This document shows, piece by piece, positions 18,208-28,057 of a DNA stretch of 64,000 nt (the stretch's first letter is position 1; every line of letters begins with the position of its first letter). The notes under the pieces were generated by a model, which searched no databases, was not told the DNA's origin, and saw nothing but the letters and a program-made list of their open reading frames with translations. Both the position numbers and the translations under genes were made by a program. Origin of the DNA: an uncultured Marinicella sp. (GTDB taxonomy: Bacteria > Pseudomonadota > Gammaproteobacteria > Xanthomonadales > Marinicellaceae); the NCBI GenBank assembly GCA_947502925.1, contig CANNBS010000001.1, positions 186,001 through 250,000 on the forward strand. Direction: 5' to 3'.

Positions 18208-19655
18208 ACGCAGCCATCGTACAAAAAATCATCGGCATTCTGCTACTGATGTGCAGTTTTATGATGCTGCCGCCGGTGCTGGTTGGGTTAATTTACCAGG
18301 ATGGTGATATTTGGCCTTTTATCGAGGGCTTTGCGACTTTGGTGCTGCTGGGCAGTGTGTTATTTTTCCCTAACCGTAAATACAACGCCAACTTAAGCAT
18401 CCGCAGCGGCTTTTTGGTGGCCGGCGCGTCATGGATTATTGTCGGTCTGGCCGGCGCCCTGCCGTTATATCTATCCCATAATCCTGAATTATCCTTAACA
18501 GATTCAGTGTTTGAATCCATCTCGGGTTTAACCACCACCGGTGCCACCATTCTCACCGATATAAATAACCTGCCCCATGCCCTGAAATTTTATCGGCAGC
18601 AGCTGCAATGGTTAGGCGGTATGGGTATTATTGTGCTTGCGGTGGCGGTGTTACCGATGTTGCGTATTGGTGGTATGCAGATTTTCAAAGCCGAAATACC
18701 CGGCCCCATGAAAGACCAAAAACTGACCCCGCGCATCACCGAAACAGCCAAAGCGCTGTGGTACATTTACCTCGGTATTACAGTGATGTGTATCATCAGT
18801 TATTACCTGGCGGGCATGAATATGTTCGATGCCATCTGCCATGCTTTTACCACCATCTCCATTGGTGGCTTTTCGCCTTATGATGCGTCTTTTGGCCATT
18901 TTAATAACGCTTTACTGGAAATGCTGGCGGTGCTCTTTATGGTGATTGCCGGTATTAATTTCGCCTCTCATTTTGTAGCCTGGAAAAGTGCTTCCATTAA
19001 AACCTATATGGCCAATACCGAAGTGAAGGTGTTTTTGGGGATACTGGCTGTTGCTTCCATGTTAACAGCGACCCAGCTTTACATGACCGGCACCACCAGC
19101 ACCCTGTTTGAATCGATACGAGAGGGCACCTTTCAGGCGGTGTCCATCGGCACCACCACCGGCTACACCACGGAAAGTTTTTATCTATGGCCGGCGGCTT
19201 TACCGATTATGCTGTTGATGTTTGCCAGTATCGGCGGCTGCGCCGGGTCCACCGCCGGGGGTATTAAAGTTATCCGCATCATCTTATTATTTAAAATGAG
19301 CATGCGCGAACTGTACCGCTTAATTCATCCCCATGGTAAATTCCTAATTAAGGTCAACGGTAAAACCGTCAACTATCGCGTGCTGGATTCGATCTCTGCC
19401 TTTTTTGTGCAGTTTTTGTTTTTACTGATTGTCTTTACCCTGGTTTTATCCATGTTTGGTGAAGACATCGTCACTTCTTTGTCGGCTTCTTTATCGGCAT
19501 TAACCAACCTCGGCCCCGCCCTCGGCGATGCCGGCCCCCATTATGCGGACATTCATGATGGCGCCAAATGGGTACTGTCCCTGGCCATGGTCTTTGGTCG
19601 TTTAGAATTATTTACCCTGTTTATCTTAATGATTCCAAATTATTGGGAATACTAA
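18204..19655 (+). CDS. trkH: Trk system potassium uptake protein TrkH
   Basis: Membrane pore of the Trk K+ transporter, 483 residues. The four pore-loop repeats are visible, including SISGLTTTGATI, TTISIGGFSPYD, SIGTTTGYTTE and LTNLGPALGD, each with the selectivity-filter glycine. It forms the transport unit with TrkA, encoded immediately upstream with a four-base overlap. The end overlaps the convergent comF gene by four bases, so there is no space for a terminator between them. Confidence 0.96.
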   Translation: MNAAIVQKIIGILLLMCSFMMLPPVLVGLIYQDGDIWPFIEGFATLVLLGSVLFFPNRKYNANLSIRSGFLVAGASWIIVGLAGALPLYLSHNPELSLTDSVFESISGLTTTGATILTDINNLPHALKFYRQQLQWLGGMGIIVLAVAVLPMLRIGGMQIFKAEIPGPMKDQKLTPRITETAKALWYIYLGITVMCIISYYLAGMNMFDAICHAFTTISIGGFSPYDASFGHFNNALLEMLAVLFMVIAGINFASHFVAWKSASIKTYMANTEVKVFLGILAVASMLTATQLYMTGTTSTLFESIREGTFQAVSIGTTTGYTTESFYLWPAALPIMLLMFASIGGCAGSTAGGIKVIRIILLFKMSMRELYRLIHPHGKFLIKVNGKTVNYRVLDSISAFFVQFLFLLIVFTLVLSMFGEDIVTSLSASLSALTNLGPALGDAGPHYADIHDGAKWVLSLAMVFGRLELFTLFILMIPNYWEY

Positions 19656-20311
19656 CCACCACTGCGCAAGAATACGGCGCCATAAACCTGTTCGGCACCG
19701 GCTTTTTTTAAGGCTTGTGCGGCAGCTGATAAGGTTTGGCCGGTGGTCAGAACATCATCCACCAGAATGACGGATTGAGGAACATGATCGCCTTTAACCG
19801 CAAAGGCTTTTTGAACGTTGGAACGGCGTTGTTTTTCCGGCAAAGTGGCTTGCATGGCGGTGTATTTGCTGCGAACCAGAACATCTGATAACAATGACCG
19901 GGGGCTATTTTTTGATAATTGCCGGGCGATTTCATGTGCCTGATTATAGCCCCGATGCTGAAGTCTTTTTGTGTGTAAGGGCATGGGTACCAGTGGCCAG
20001 TGGTCAGGTAGCTCAGCCATGCGGGGTGTCATCAATTCGGCCATGGCGCGCGCCCAATGCAATTGCCCTGAAAATTTCAGCGCCATCACCCATTCACTGC
20101 CCGGGGGTTGATAAATGCCGGCACAGAGGATGCGATCAAATGCCGGCTGTGATTGGCGGCATTCGACACACAGCAGGCTGTCGTTGTTATCAGGTTTAGG
20201 CAAGGGTTTGGCACAGCTACGGCAACCGAAATCAGGCAACTGAATTAAATCACGACAGCCTTCACAAAGTAGATTGTTGGCATAACAGTGGCAAATGGCG
20301 CAGCGGTTCAT
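19652..20311 (-). CDS. comF: ComF family phosphoribosyltransferase-like protein
   Basis: ComF/GntX family protein of 219 residues linked to DNA uptake in competent bacteria. The N-terminus has four CxxC-like cysteine pairs (CAIC, CEGC, CRSC, CVEC), probably a zinc finger. The C-terminal phosphoribosyltransferase signature VILVDDVLTTGQTLSA is complete. It is transcribed after smc with a 27-bp gap. comM at 55033 is another competence-linked gene in the window. The exact biochemical role of ComF proteins is not settled. Confidence 0.9.
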   Translation of the reverse strand: MNRCAICHCYANNLLCEGCRDLIQLPDFGCRSCAKPLPKPDNNDSLLCVECRQSQPAFDRILCAGIYQPPGSEWVMALKFSGQLHWARAMAELMTPRMAELPDHWPLVPMPLHTKRLQHRGYNQAHEIARQLSKNSPRSLLSDVLVRSKYTAMQATLPEKQRRSNVQKAFAVKGDHVPQSVILVDDVLTTGQTLSAAAQALKKAGAEQVYGAVFLRSGG

Positions 20312-20338
20312 TTATCACAATGATTACTAAGCATTGGC

Positions 20339-23300
20339 TTAATCATCCACCAGTTCAGCCGCCGCAGCCAGGTCAACACTGACCAGGCGGGACACACCGG
20401 CTTCTCGCATGGTCACGCCCATCAGCTGATTGGCAATTTCCATGGTCACCTTATTATGGGTGACGAACAAGAACTGAACTTTTTCAGACATGTCTTTGAC
20501 CATTTCAGAAAAACGCGTGACATTGGCATCATCCAGAGGCGCATCGACCTCATCCAGGAGGCAAAACGGGGCCGGATTCAGGTTAAATATGGCAAACACC
20601 AGTGATACCGCAGTCAGGGCTTTTTCACCACCGGATAATAGCTGAATACTGGACACCCGTTTTCCGGGTGGTCTGGCCATGATAGCCACACCAGTGGTCA
20701 ATAAATCATGCCCGGTCAATTCTAAATAGGCGTGACCACCCCCGAATAATCGCGGAAACAGTTGCTTAATATGGCTGTTTACCGCTTCGAAGGTTTCTTT
20801 AAACAACGTTCGGGTGTCTTTATCAATGCGGGCAATGGCCTGTTCTAAGGTTTCTAAGGCCTTTCGTAAATCCTCGTCCTGTTCATCCAGATATTCTTTA
20901 CGTTTTGATTCTTCTTCATATTCATCAATGGCCGCCAGATTCACCGGTTCTAAGCGAATAATGTGACGGTGTAGTTGCTCCATTTGGGTTTCTTTTTGTT
21001 CCACCAAAACAGTTATATCATCCTGTTTTAACGACATGCCTTCAAGTACCTCGTTGGGCACATAACCTAAATCGGTTAACTGCTCGTTAAACCCTTCGGC
21101 TTTCAGTTGTTGTGATTGACGTTCTAACTTGGCCTTTTCTAACGCCGAGCGGGCGTGATCGATTTGTTCCTGGTGCGATGACCGCGCCTGTTCCAGGTCG
21201 TTCAACTCAGACTGCAAAGTGGCAACAATTTGTGCCTGGTCATTGCGTTGTTGTTCCACTTTGACACGTTTTTGAATCAGTTCATCCAGTGATTTTTTCT
21301 GATCTTGTGCCGGATTATTCTGCTGGTTTAATTGTCCCAGCAATTCATCCCTACGTTTTTGCAAATGGCCGATTGATTGTTCTGCCCGACTGAGGTTTTG
21401 CTGAAGCGCCTGGATTTTATTTTCAGCGGCAGAATGCCTGAGTCTGGACTGATAAAATTGTTCGGAAATGTCATTTAATTGGGCTTTGGCTTGCTCATAA
21501 TCAGCATTAAGTTCCTGTTGTTGTTCAGCCATCACGGTTTTGTCGGCCTGCTGTTGTTTCATCCGCTGCAGTGCCTGCTCCAACCGGCCGCGGGATTCGG
21601 TCAACGCCTGTTCATCTTCTTCAATTTGGGCTTTGAGTGATTGCTTTTCCTGTATATTTTGTTCAGTTTGCTGTTGCTCTCGTTCAATGACATGTTGTTT
21701 TTGTTTAATCTGGCTGTCCAGTTCTGATAATTTGCGGTGTGCCATATTCAGGTCTAACTGCAACTGCTCAGACTGCTGATTCTCGGTTTGTCTGCGCTCA
21801 AGTAATTGCTGCAGCTGCGTTTCTTGCTCATCAATTTTTTGTTGACCGGTTTGAATATCTTTTTCTAACTGATCAATGTGCTTTTTCCTTAGCAAAAAAT
21901 TTTCCTGACGATTACCCCGTTGCAGTGTCAGCCAATGGCGTCCAAACCAATCGCCCTGTTGCGTAATCACGGATTCACCTTGCGCCAATTGCTTTTTGAG
22001 CTGGTCAATCTGTTTCGGGTCATCACAGGCATAAACCGAATTCAGCCATTCAACGACCACCCCCGGCCCCTGCACTTTTTCTGACAATCGACCCGGCAGT
22101 GGCTTGATCTGATTCTCACCACTCTGAATGGCGGTGATTGAACCGAATTGCCATTCATCGAACAGCTTAGTTAAATCCACCTGATCGGTGACCAGGGCTT
22201 GCAAGCGTTCGTCTAAAACTGTTTCAACCGCAATTTCCCAGCCGCTGTCAACCTTAATTTCTTCTGCCAGCCGTCCTGATATTTTAGATTTTTGCGCCGT
22301 TAGCCATTGATTTAATTCATCATCATCTTCCGCTGTGGCGGCTTTTTGCAGGGCTTCTAATGATTTCTTTTGGCCTTTTAATTGATGTAATTCAGTTTTA
22401 TTCTCATCAATGGATTGGCGTAAATCGGACAATTCCTGCTGAGTATCTTCTTTTTGGCTTTTGAGTTGTTCTAATTGTTCACTGCGTTGCTGCAGGGTTT
22501 TCTGTTGTTTGTTGTGATGATGAGTTATTTCCTTTAATTCTTTTTGCCAGCTGTCTATGTTATCGCTTGATTCTGTTTGATTGCGGTTATTCAACCGCTC
22601 AACCTGACGTACCAGTCCGGCTTCCAAGGCGGCAATTTTGGTTTTCTCAACATCCGCCTGGCGCTGCTGTTCATTCATCTCATGCAACAACTGGTCCCAC
22701 TGCTCACGCCATTGCTGTCGTGCTGCCTCATGCGCTTCACTGGTTTCTTTAGCGGTTTCTAACTGGGCTTTTAAGGTATCCAGCCGGGGTTGTTCGGCCT
22801 TTAAAACCTGTTGTTCATTGTGTAAGGCGGCTTGATCGTCTTGTTGTTGCTTTTGTTGTTGCTTTATATCATATTCAGCGCTCTGCAGATCCTGTTTGTT
22901 TTTTTCAGACAGGTTTTTAGCATGACTGATGGCTTGTTCAATTTTGCCGATTTCACCATTGATCTGATACAGTTGTTCTTGTAATTTATTTTGTTGGTCT
23001 GAATTTTGCTGGTAATCATCACGTTTCAGGGTGATGTTCTTTTCACTGTCCGTCAATCCACGTTTGGTTTTCTCAAATTCAGTTTGTAAGCGCTTTATAT
23101 TGGCATCACTGTGCTCGGCCTGTTGTTGCCATTGCTGCCAGCGCAACGCCAGCACTTCGGCTTTTAATTGTTTCGCTTGTTTTTTTAAGTCGGTGTATTT
23201 TTCGGCATTTTTTGCCTGGCGCTTTAAATGCTGGATGTGCTTACCGACTTCGGTTCGCAGATCATCCAGACGCTCTAAGTTTTCTCTGGTTCGTAGAATA

Positions 23301-23848
23301 CGTCGTTCTGTTTCACGGCGTCGCTCACGGTATTTTGAGACTCCGGCCGCTTCTTCGATATAGCCACGTAATTCTTCCGGCTTGGACTCCACAATATTGG
23401 AAATCATGCCCTGTTCGATAATAGAATAACTGCGTGGACCTAAGCCGGTGCCTAAAAATAAATCAACAATGTCTTTTTTTCGGCATTTACTGCCATTAAG
23501 GAAATAACTGGACTGAGCATCCCGATTAACCTGACGTTTAACCGAAATTTCATTGTAACCACCATATTCGCCCTGAATTTGGCCATCACTGTTATCAAAA
23601 ATAAGTTCAACCGTGGCCATACCCACCGGTTTGCGCGAGGCGGAGCCGGAAAAAATGACATCTGTCATGGCACTGCCACGCAACATTTTGGCTGAAGTTT
23701 CGCCCATCACCCAGCGCACCGCATCGATGATATTGGATTTACCACAACCGTTGGGGCCAACCACACCGGTTAAATTACTGGGAAGTAACACGTCGGTGCT
23801 GTCAACAAATGATTTAAATCCGGCTAATTTTATTTTTGAAAGTCGCAT
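20339..23848 (-). CDS. smc: Chromosome segregation protein SMC
   Basis: Condensin ATPase of 1169 residues, full family length. The N-terminal Walker A GPNGCGKSN (31-39) and the C-terminal signature LLSGGEKALTAVS and Walker B FCLLDEVDAPLDD form the split ABC head. Two long Gln/Glu/Lys-rich coiled coils flank a hinge near residues 510-660. SMC works with ScpA and ScpB, not encoded here, to compact and separate chromosomes. Enteric bacteria use MukBEF instead. In many gammaproteobacteria smc precedes zipA and ligA; here comF follows. Confidence 0.97.
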   Translation of the reverse strand: MRLSKIKLAGFKSFVDSTDVLLPSNLTGVVGPNGCGKSNIIDAVRWVMGETSAKMLRGSAMTDVIFSGSASRKPVGMATVELIFDNSDGQIQGEYGGYNEISVKRQVNRDAQSSYFLNGSKCRKKDIVDLFLGTGLGPRSYSIIEQGMISNIVESKPEELRGYIEEAAGVSKYRERRRETERRILRTRENLERLDDLRTEVGKHIQHLKRQAKNAEKYTDLKKQAKQLKAEVLALRWQQWQQQAEHSDANIKRLQTEFEKTKRGLTDSEKNITLKRDDYQQNSDQQNKLQEQLYQINGEIGKIEQAISHAKNLSEKNKQDLQSAEYDIKQQQKQQQDDQAALHNEQQVLKAEQPRLDTLKAQLETAKETSEAHEAARQQWREQWDQLLHEMNEQQRQADVEKTKIAALEAGLVRQVERLNNRNQTESSDNIDSWQKELKEITHHHNKQQKTLQQRSEQLEQLKSQKEDTQQELSDLRQSIDENKTELHQLKGQKKSLEALQKAATAEDDDELNQWLTAQKSKISGRLAEEIKVDSGWEIAVETVLDERLQALVTDQVDLTKLFDEWQFGSITAIQSGENQIKPLPGRLSEKVQGPGVVVEWLNSVYACDDPKQIDQLKKQLAQGESVITQQGDWFGRHWLTLQRGNRQENFLLRKKHIDQLEKDIQTGQQKIDEQETQLQQLLERRQTENQQSEQLQLDLNMAHRKLSELDSQIKQKQHVIEREQQQTEQNIQEKQSLKAQIEEDEQALTESRGRLEQALQRMKQQQADKTVMAEQQQELNADYEQAKAQLNDISEQFYQSRLRHSAAENKIQALQQNLSRAEQSIGHLQKRRDELLGQLNQQNNPAQDQKKSLDELIQKRVKVEQQRNDQAQIVATLQSELNDLEQARSSHQEQIDHARSALEKAKLERQSQQLKAEGFNEQLTDLGYVPNEVLEGMSLKQDDITVLVEQKETQMEQLHRHIIRLEPVNLAAIDEYEEESKRKEYLDEQDEDLRKALETLEQAIARIDKDTRTLFKETFEAVNSHIKQLFPRLFGGGHAYLELTGHDLLTTGVAIMARPPGKRVSSIQLLSGGEKALTAVSLVFAIFNLNPAPFCLLDEVDAPLDDANVTRFSEMVKDMSEKVQFLFVTHNKVTMEIANQLMGVTMREAGVSRLVSVDLAAAAELVDD

Positions 23849-23866
23849 TGATGGTTTGTTTTATTC

Positions 23867-23895
23867 TTGCTTTCTTAATTATTTTTAGGTATGGT
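23867..23895 (+). promoter_or_regulatory. Candidate queF promoter
   Basis: TTGCTT (23867-23872), a 17-base spacer and TATGGT (23890-23895) precede queF. The predicted leader is only about 25 bases, too short for a preQ1 riboswitch. Confidence 0.4.
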
Positions 23896-23924
23896 CAGCG
23901 CACTTTATTAAAGCACTGAATGAC

Positions 23925-24278
23925 ATGACCACCCAACCCTCAGATCAACTGGAAACCTTTCCAAATCCTAATCCAAACCGGGATTATACCATCATTATGG
24001 ACATCCCTGAATTCACCTGTTTATGTCCAAAAACCGGGCAACCCGATTTTGCCACATTGAAGATTGAATACACACCCGATGATTTATGCATTGAACTTAA
24101 ATCGTTAAAATTATACATGTGGACCTTCCGTGAACGCGGCGCTTTTCATGAAGCCGTGACCAATGAAATTTTAGACCATTTGGTCGATGCCATTGATCCA
24201 CGCTGGATGAAATTAACCATGAAATTTAATGTTCGCGGTGGTATTTATACTGATGTTGTGATTGAGCACACCAAATAA
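23925..24278 (+). CDS. queF: NADPH-dependent 7-cyano-7-deazaguanine reductase QueF (short type)
   Basis: Reduces preQ0 to preQ1 in queuosine biosynthesis. At 117 residues it belongs to the short, unimodular Bacillus-type class rather than the long E. coli-type. The family motif [15 protein letters not shown] contains the nucleophilic cysteine (C34) and the acid D41, and the [10 protein letters not shown] and RGAFHE segments hold the substrate-binding Glu residues. The gene stands alone, divergent from smc, and ends in a strong terminator shared with bfr. No other queuosine genes are in the window. Confidence 0.95.
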   Translation: MTTQPSDQLETFPNPNPNRDYTIIMDIPEFTCLCPKTGQPDFATLKIEYTPDDLCIELKSLKLYMWTFRERGAFHEAVTNEILDHLVDAIDPRWMKLTMKFNVRGGIYTDVVIEHTK

Positions 24279-24301
24279 AAAAGGGCCTGCGCGGCCCTTT
24301 T
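24279..24301. terminator. Bidirectional terminator between queF and bfr
   Basis: A perfect 9-bp stem (24279-24287 with 24293-24301) around a five-base loop is flanked by A and T runs, so it can serve both convergent genes. Confidence 0.9.
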
Positions 24302-24319
24302 GAAAAAAACACATTAATT

Positions 24320-24784
24320 TTACATCTGTGATTGTAGGTAATTTTGCTCGCCGACTTTTTCGATGAGACTGATTTGGGTTTCTAACCAATCCACATGCTC
24401 TTCTTCTGAGTCAAGAATTTCCTGGAATAAGTCACGGCTAACATAATCACGGACCGATTCACAATACTCTACCCCATCGCGCAAATCAGGAATGGCATCC
24501 AATTCCATGGCCAAATCGCATTCAAACATCTCACCCACCGTTTCACCAATCCGTAATTTGCCCAAATCCTGTAGGTTAGGTAAACCTTCTAAAAATAAAA
24601 TACGCTCCATCAAAATATCAGCATGTTTCATCTCATCGATGGATTCTTCCCGTTCTTTCGCCGCCAGTTTTTCAAAACCCATGTCTTCAAGCATTTTGGC
24701 ATGCATGAAATACTGATTAATGGCGGTTAGTTCGTTATACAGTGCTTTGTTGAGCAATTGAATGACTTTCTTATCACCTTTCAT
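24320..24784 (-). CDS. bfr: Bacterioferritin
   Basis: Iron-storage 24-mer with a ferroxidase centre and intersubunit heme, 154 residues. Ferroxidase ligands E18, E51, H54, E94, E127 and H130 and the heme ligand M52 all match the E. coli protein. The ATG at 24784 is preferred over an upstream TTG because the GGAG ribosome binding site lies just in front of it. It is convergent with queF. bfd, which releases iron from bacterioferritin, lies just upstream in the same orientation but with its own promoter. Confidence 0.96.
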   Translation of the reverse strand: MKGDKKVIQLLNKALYNELTAINQYFMHAKMLEDMGFEKLAAKEREESIDEMKHADILMERILFLEGLPNLQDLGKLRIGETVGEMFECDLAMELDAIPDLRDGVEYCESVRDYVSRDLFQEILDSEEEHVDWLETQISLIEKVGEQNYLQSQM

Positions 24785-24876
24785 GATTACAAACTCCAAT
24801 TTTTGTACAAAAAGGACATGATAACATTTCCGCCCGGGGGATGGGCGTTAAATCAAATATTTAGATGGTCAAGCTG

Positions 24877-25092
24877 TCAGGCAAATTGAGGTTTACCGGA
24901 TGAGAGAACCTGGAGAAAATCGGGCTGTTGAATGGTTTGTTTATGCAAAATATCTTCCGCCATATCCAGACAACTGCCACATCCAGTGGTTGCACCAGTT
25001 TCAGCAGCTAACTGATCAATGGAGCTGACCCCTTTTCGGGCCGCTTTTTGAATGTCTTTATCGGTAATGCCGTGGCAAATACAAACGTACAT
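24877..25092 (-). CDS. bfd: Bacterioferritin-associated ferredoxin
   Basis: [2Fe-2S] protein of 71 residues that reduces and mobilises the iron core of bacterioferritin. The cluster ligands C4 and C6 (MYVCICHGI) and C38 and C41 (GCGSCLDM) are in the expected spacing. An in-frame ATG two codons upstream (25098) is the alternative start. The promoter carries a Fur-like operator within its spacer, as expected for a gene needed when iron is scarce. The 24785-24876 gap to bfr allows separate control. Confidence 0.94.
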   Translation of the reverse strand: MYVCICHGITDKDIQKAARKGVSSIDQLAAETGATTGCGSCLDMAEDILHKQTIQQPDFLQVLSSGKPQFA

Positions 25093-25118
25093 AAGCATAA
25101 ATATCTGGAATAATGCTT

Positions 25119-25148
25119 ATTTTAAATACCAATGATAATGATTGTCAA
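25119..25148 (-). promoter_or_regulatory. bfd promoter with overlapping Fur box
   Basis: On the minus strand a perfect TTGACA (25148-25143), an 18-base spacer and TAAAAT (25124-25119) precede bfd by about 27 bases. The segment 25128-25146 matches the 19-bp Fur consensus at 14 positions, and a second overlapping register six bases away (25134-25152) also matches at 14. Fur with iron would block this promoter. Confidence 0.75.
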
Positions 25149-25184
25149 CAACAAATTACGAATCATTCTTAATTAAGAGCCGAC

Positions 25185-26447
25185 CTAATCCAGCATTTCT
25201 TCACCGGCATCAGGATCGTTATAAACATCTTCATCTAACTTTCCGATGGATTTTGCGACAACACAGGTGACAGTGGCGTCCCCGGTAACATTGACCGCAG
25301 TTCGGGTCATATCCAATAAACGATCGACGCCCAGAATAATCCCAATACCTTCGATAGGCAGGCCCACTTGTAACAAAACGCCCTGTAACATGACAAGCCC
25401 GGCGCTGGGCACACCGGCGGTTCCAACCGATGCCATGGTGGCCATCAACACAACTGTCACCAATTGGCCACCGGATAAATCCAAACCATAAGCGTTGGCA
25501 ATAAAGACCGTGGCCACACCTTGCATAATGGAAGTACCATCCATGTTGATGGTGGCGCCAAATGGCACCGAAAAAGAAGCCACAGAATTTTCCACACCCA
25601 GTCGCTCAGTCACCGTTTTATAAGTCACCGGAATGGTGGCATTTGAACTTGAGGTACCAAAGGCAAAGGATAAATTACTGCGCATTTTGCTGAAAAAGAT
25701 TAACGGACTCAGCCCGGATAACACTTTAAGTAAGGATGGGTAAACCACACTGGCGTGAAATATCAGCACCAGTAGCACAGTAAAGAAATAACCGGCCAAA
25801 GCCAAAACCGCATCAAAGCCTAATTCCGCAAACACTTTAGCTAAAATAGCCAACACCGCAATCGGTGCAAATTCCATAATTACCATCACCAGTTTCATAA
25901 TAACTTCATTGAAGTCTTTAAAGAAACTGATGACTTTTTGACCGGCGTCACCGGCTTTACCGGCACTGTAGCCGAGTAAAATGGCGAAAATGATAATGGC
26001 CAGCATATTGCCTTCAGCCATGGCTTGCACCGGGTTATCTAAAATACTTAAAATAACTTCAGTAAAGGTTCTCCCGTCAGCAGCCTCATAATTCACATCC
26101 ACAGGAATCTCAGCACCACTACCCACTCCAAAAGTAATGGCTAAAGTTAAGGCAATGGTAATCGCCGTGGCGGTGGTGAACAAATAAAAGGCCAGTGTTC
26201 TGCCTCCCAGCGATCCCAGCATGGCCGGTTCCCTTAACGCTGTGGTACCACAAAACAAGGACACAAAAACCAACGGCACCACCATCATTTTCAGTGACAA
26301 CACAAAAAGCTGACCGATAATATGAAATAATCCATTGATAATGTATTGATCAATAAATTCGACGCCATTGAGTTTTGTGAGGTTAAGCACGATGCCGATA
26401 ACAGCACCTATGAACATATAAATGATTATTTTTTTGGTTAGATTCAT
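25185..26447 (-). CDS. Dicarboxylate/amino acid:cation symporter (DAACS family)
   Basis: Na+- or H+-coupled transporter of the GltP/DctA/glutamate-transporter family, 420 residues. Signature parts are the serine-rich hairpin FAFGTSSSNATIP, the FGATINMDGTS segment, ASVGTAGVPSAG in the second hairpin and DRLLDMTRTAVNVTGD in the last helix. Likely substrates are glutamate, aspartate or C4-dicarboxylates. It lies 9 bp downstream of a glutamate synthase-like gene, which favours glutamate, but the substrate cannot be fixed from sequence. Confidence 0.9.
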   Translation of the reverse strand: MNLTKKIIIYMFIGAVIGIVLNLTKLNGVEFIDQYIINGLFHIIGQLFVLSLKMMVVPLVFVSLFCGTTALREPAMLGSLGGRTLAFYLFTTATAITIALTLAITFGVGSGAEIPVDVNYEAADGRTFTEVILSILDNPVQAMAEGNMLAIIIFAILLGYSAGKAGDAGQKVISFFKDFNEVIMKLVMVIMEFAPIAVLAILAKVFAELGFDAVLALAGYFFTVLLVLIFHASVVYPSLLKVLSGLSPLIFFSKMRSNLSFAFGTSSSNATIPVTYKTVTERLGVENSVASFSVPFGATINMDGTSIMQGVATVFIANAYGLDLSGGQLVTVVLMATMASVGTAGVPSAGLVMLQGVLLQVGLPIEGIGIILGVDRLLDMTRTAVNVTGDATVTCVVAKSIGKLDEDVYNDPDAGEEMLD

Positions 26448-26456
26448 ACTTTCGTT

Positions 26457-28055
26457 TTATTGTTTTGGGTTATGCCAATGGTTTGGATCAGCCTGTTGCC
26501 AGTCATCTTGCCATAGTGCCGGTCGATTTTCATCATCCAATAAAATGCCGGCTTCAAGGGTTGGATACAGTTCTTCATAATTTCTGACCAGAGAGCCTTG
26601 TACACGCTGAATTATATGGTGTGGCTTTAGCTCATCAAAGTCACACAATCCTGCCGCCGCCAGTAAATCAATCATATTTTCCAGCATTTCACGGTGATAA
26701 CGTGCCACCCGATCGGCTTTATTTTCAACCACCAGACCCTTGTTTCGGGCGGGATTTTGGGTGGTGATGCCGGTCGGGCAATTGCCTGTATCACACACCC
26801 GGGCCTGGATACAGCCCAAAGCGAACATCATACCACGGGCCGAATTAACGGTATCTGCACCGAGTGCCAGGGCTTTGATTATGTGAAACGCGGAAATAAT
26901 TTTGCCGGCCACAATGACTTTTAATCGTGGTCTTAAACCGGTACCAATCAATGCGTTATTGACATAAACCAGGGCATCTCTTAAAGGCGTTCCCACCGAG
27001 TTGGTGAGTTCAATCGGTGCTGCCCCGGTACCCCCTTCACTACCGTCTATGGTAATAAAGTCGGGTAAAATATCGGTTTCCAGCATGGCTTTGCACAAAG
27101 CTAAAAATTCATATTTTTTACCCAGACACAATTTAAAGCCCACCGGCTTGCCTCCGGATAGTTCGCGTACTTTGGCCACAAAGTGCAATAATTCAACGGG
27201 TGTACTAAAGGCACTGTGACTGGCCGGTGATTCGACTGTTTTATACGCTTCAACATGCCGGATGGCCGCAATTTCAGGGGTGACTTTACTGCCCGGCAAA
27301 ACCCCGCCATGACCCGGTTTAGCCCCTTGAGACAGTTTAATTTCGATCATTTTAACCTGATCACTGCCGGCTTTTTCAGCAAACAACTCAGGATTAAAGT
27401 GTCCGTCTTTATCTCGACAACCAAAATACCCGGAGCCAAACTGAAAGGTCAAATCACCACCATGCTTCATATGATAGGGACTGATACCGCCTTCACCGGT
27501 ATTGTGAATAAAACCGCCGCGTTTAGCGCCCAAATTAAGTGCCTCGATGGCATTGTGACCCAAAGAACCATAACTCATGGCAGAAATATTCAGCAAGGAA
27601 GCCTGGTACGGCTTTTTACAGTCCTTGCCACCGATGGTGACGCGCGGGTGATAATATTTTATCTTTGCAGGTGACACTGAATGATTAATCCACTCGTAAC
27701 CTTCCTCGTTAACATCGATAATGGTGCCAAATGGCCGGGTGTCGCGCTGCCCTTTGGCACGCTGGTAAACCAAAGCCCGGTGTTCTCTGTTTACCGGCTT
27801 TCCACTTAAATCGGTTTCGATAAAGTATTGTTGAATTTCGGTGCGAAAGGATTCCAGCAAATAGCGAAAATGACCAATAACCGGGTATAAACGCCGCAGG
27901 GTTTGCTTGGTTTGAAACATATCCCATAAACCAATCAGCGCTAAGGGCACCCAGAATATGAACAACCACCAGGCGCCCGTCCAAAATTGCGCCCACAACA
28001 CCGTTAAGCCTGGTATCACAACCAGTAATACCAGAAATTTTTGTCGAACTGTCAT
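26457..28055 (-). CDS. FMN-binding glutamate synthase-like protein with N-terminal membrane helices
   Basis: A 532-residue protein of the glutamate synthase central-domain family (FMN TIM barrel). Two hydrophobic helices occupy about residues 7-45, so it is membrane-anchored. The barrel shows ISAMSYGSLGHNAIEALN, GGISPYHMKHGGD, IEIKLSQGAKPGHGG, IDGSEGGTGAAP and a Cys-rich CDTGNCPTGITTQ segment typical of FMN and Fe-S binding in GltB. It lacks the glutaminase domain of true GltB. Its electron donor and amide source are unknown. It is the middle gene of a tight three-gene operon with a DUF2782 gene and a symporter. Confidence 0.88.
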   Translation of the reverse strand: MTVRQKFLVLLVVIPGLTVLWAQFWTGAWWLFIFWVPLALIGLWDMFQTKQTLRRLYPVIGHFRYLLESFRTEIQQYFIETDLSGKPVNREHRALVYQRAKGQRDTRPFGTIIDVNEEGYEWINHSVSPAKIKYYHPRVTIGGKDCKKPYQASLLNISAMSYGSLGHNAIEALNLGAKRGGFIHNTGEGGISPYHMKHGGDLTFQFGSGYFGCRDKDGHFNPELFAEKAGSDQVKMIEIKLSQGAKPGHGGVLPGSKVTPEIAAIRHVEAYKTVESPASHSAFSTPVELLHFVAKVRELSGGKPVGFKLCLGKKYEFLALCKAMLETDILPDFITIDGSEGGTGAAPIELTNSVGTPLRDALVYVNNALIGTGLRPRLKVIVAGKIISAFHIIKALALGADTVNSARGMMFALGCIQARVCDTGNCPTGITTQNPARNKGLVVENKADRVARYHREMLENMIDLLAAAGLCDFDELKPHHIIQRVQGSLVRNYEELYPTLEAGILLDDENRPALWQDDWQQADPNHWHNPKQ

Positions 28056-28057
28056 GC

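Noticed and set aside
23896..23924. preQ1 riboswitch in the queF leader
   Set aside because: The predicted leader is under 30 bases and contains only a 5-bp palindrome, too little for a preQ1 aptamer.
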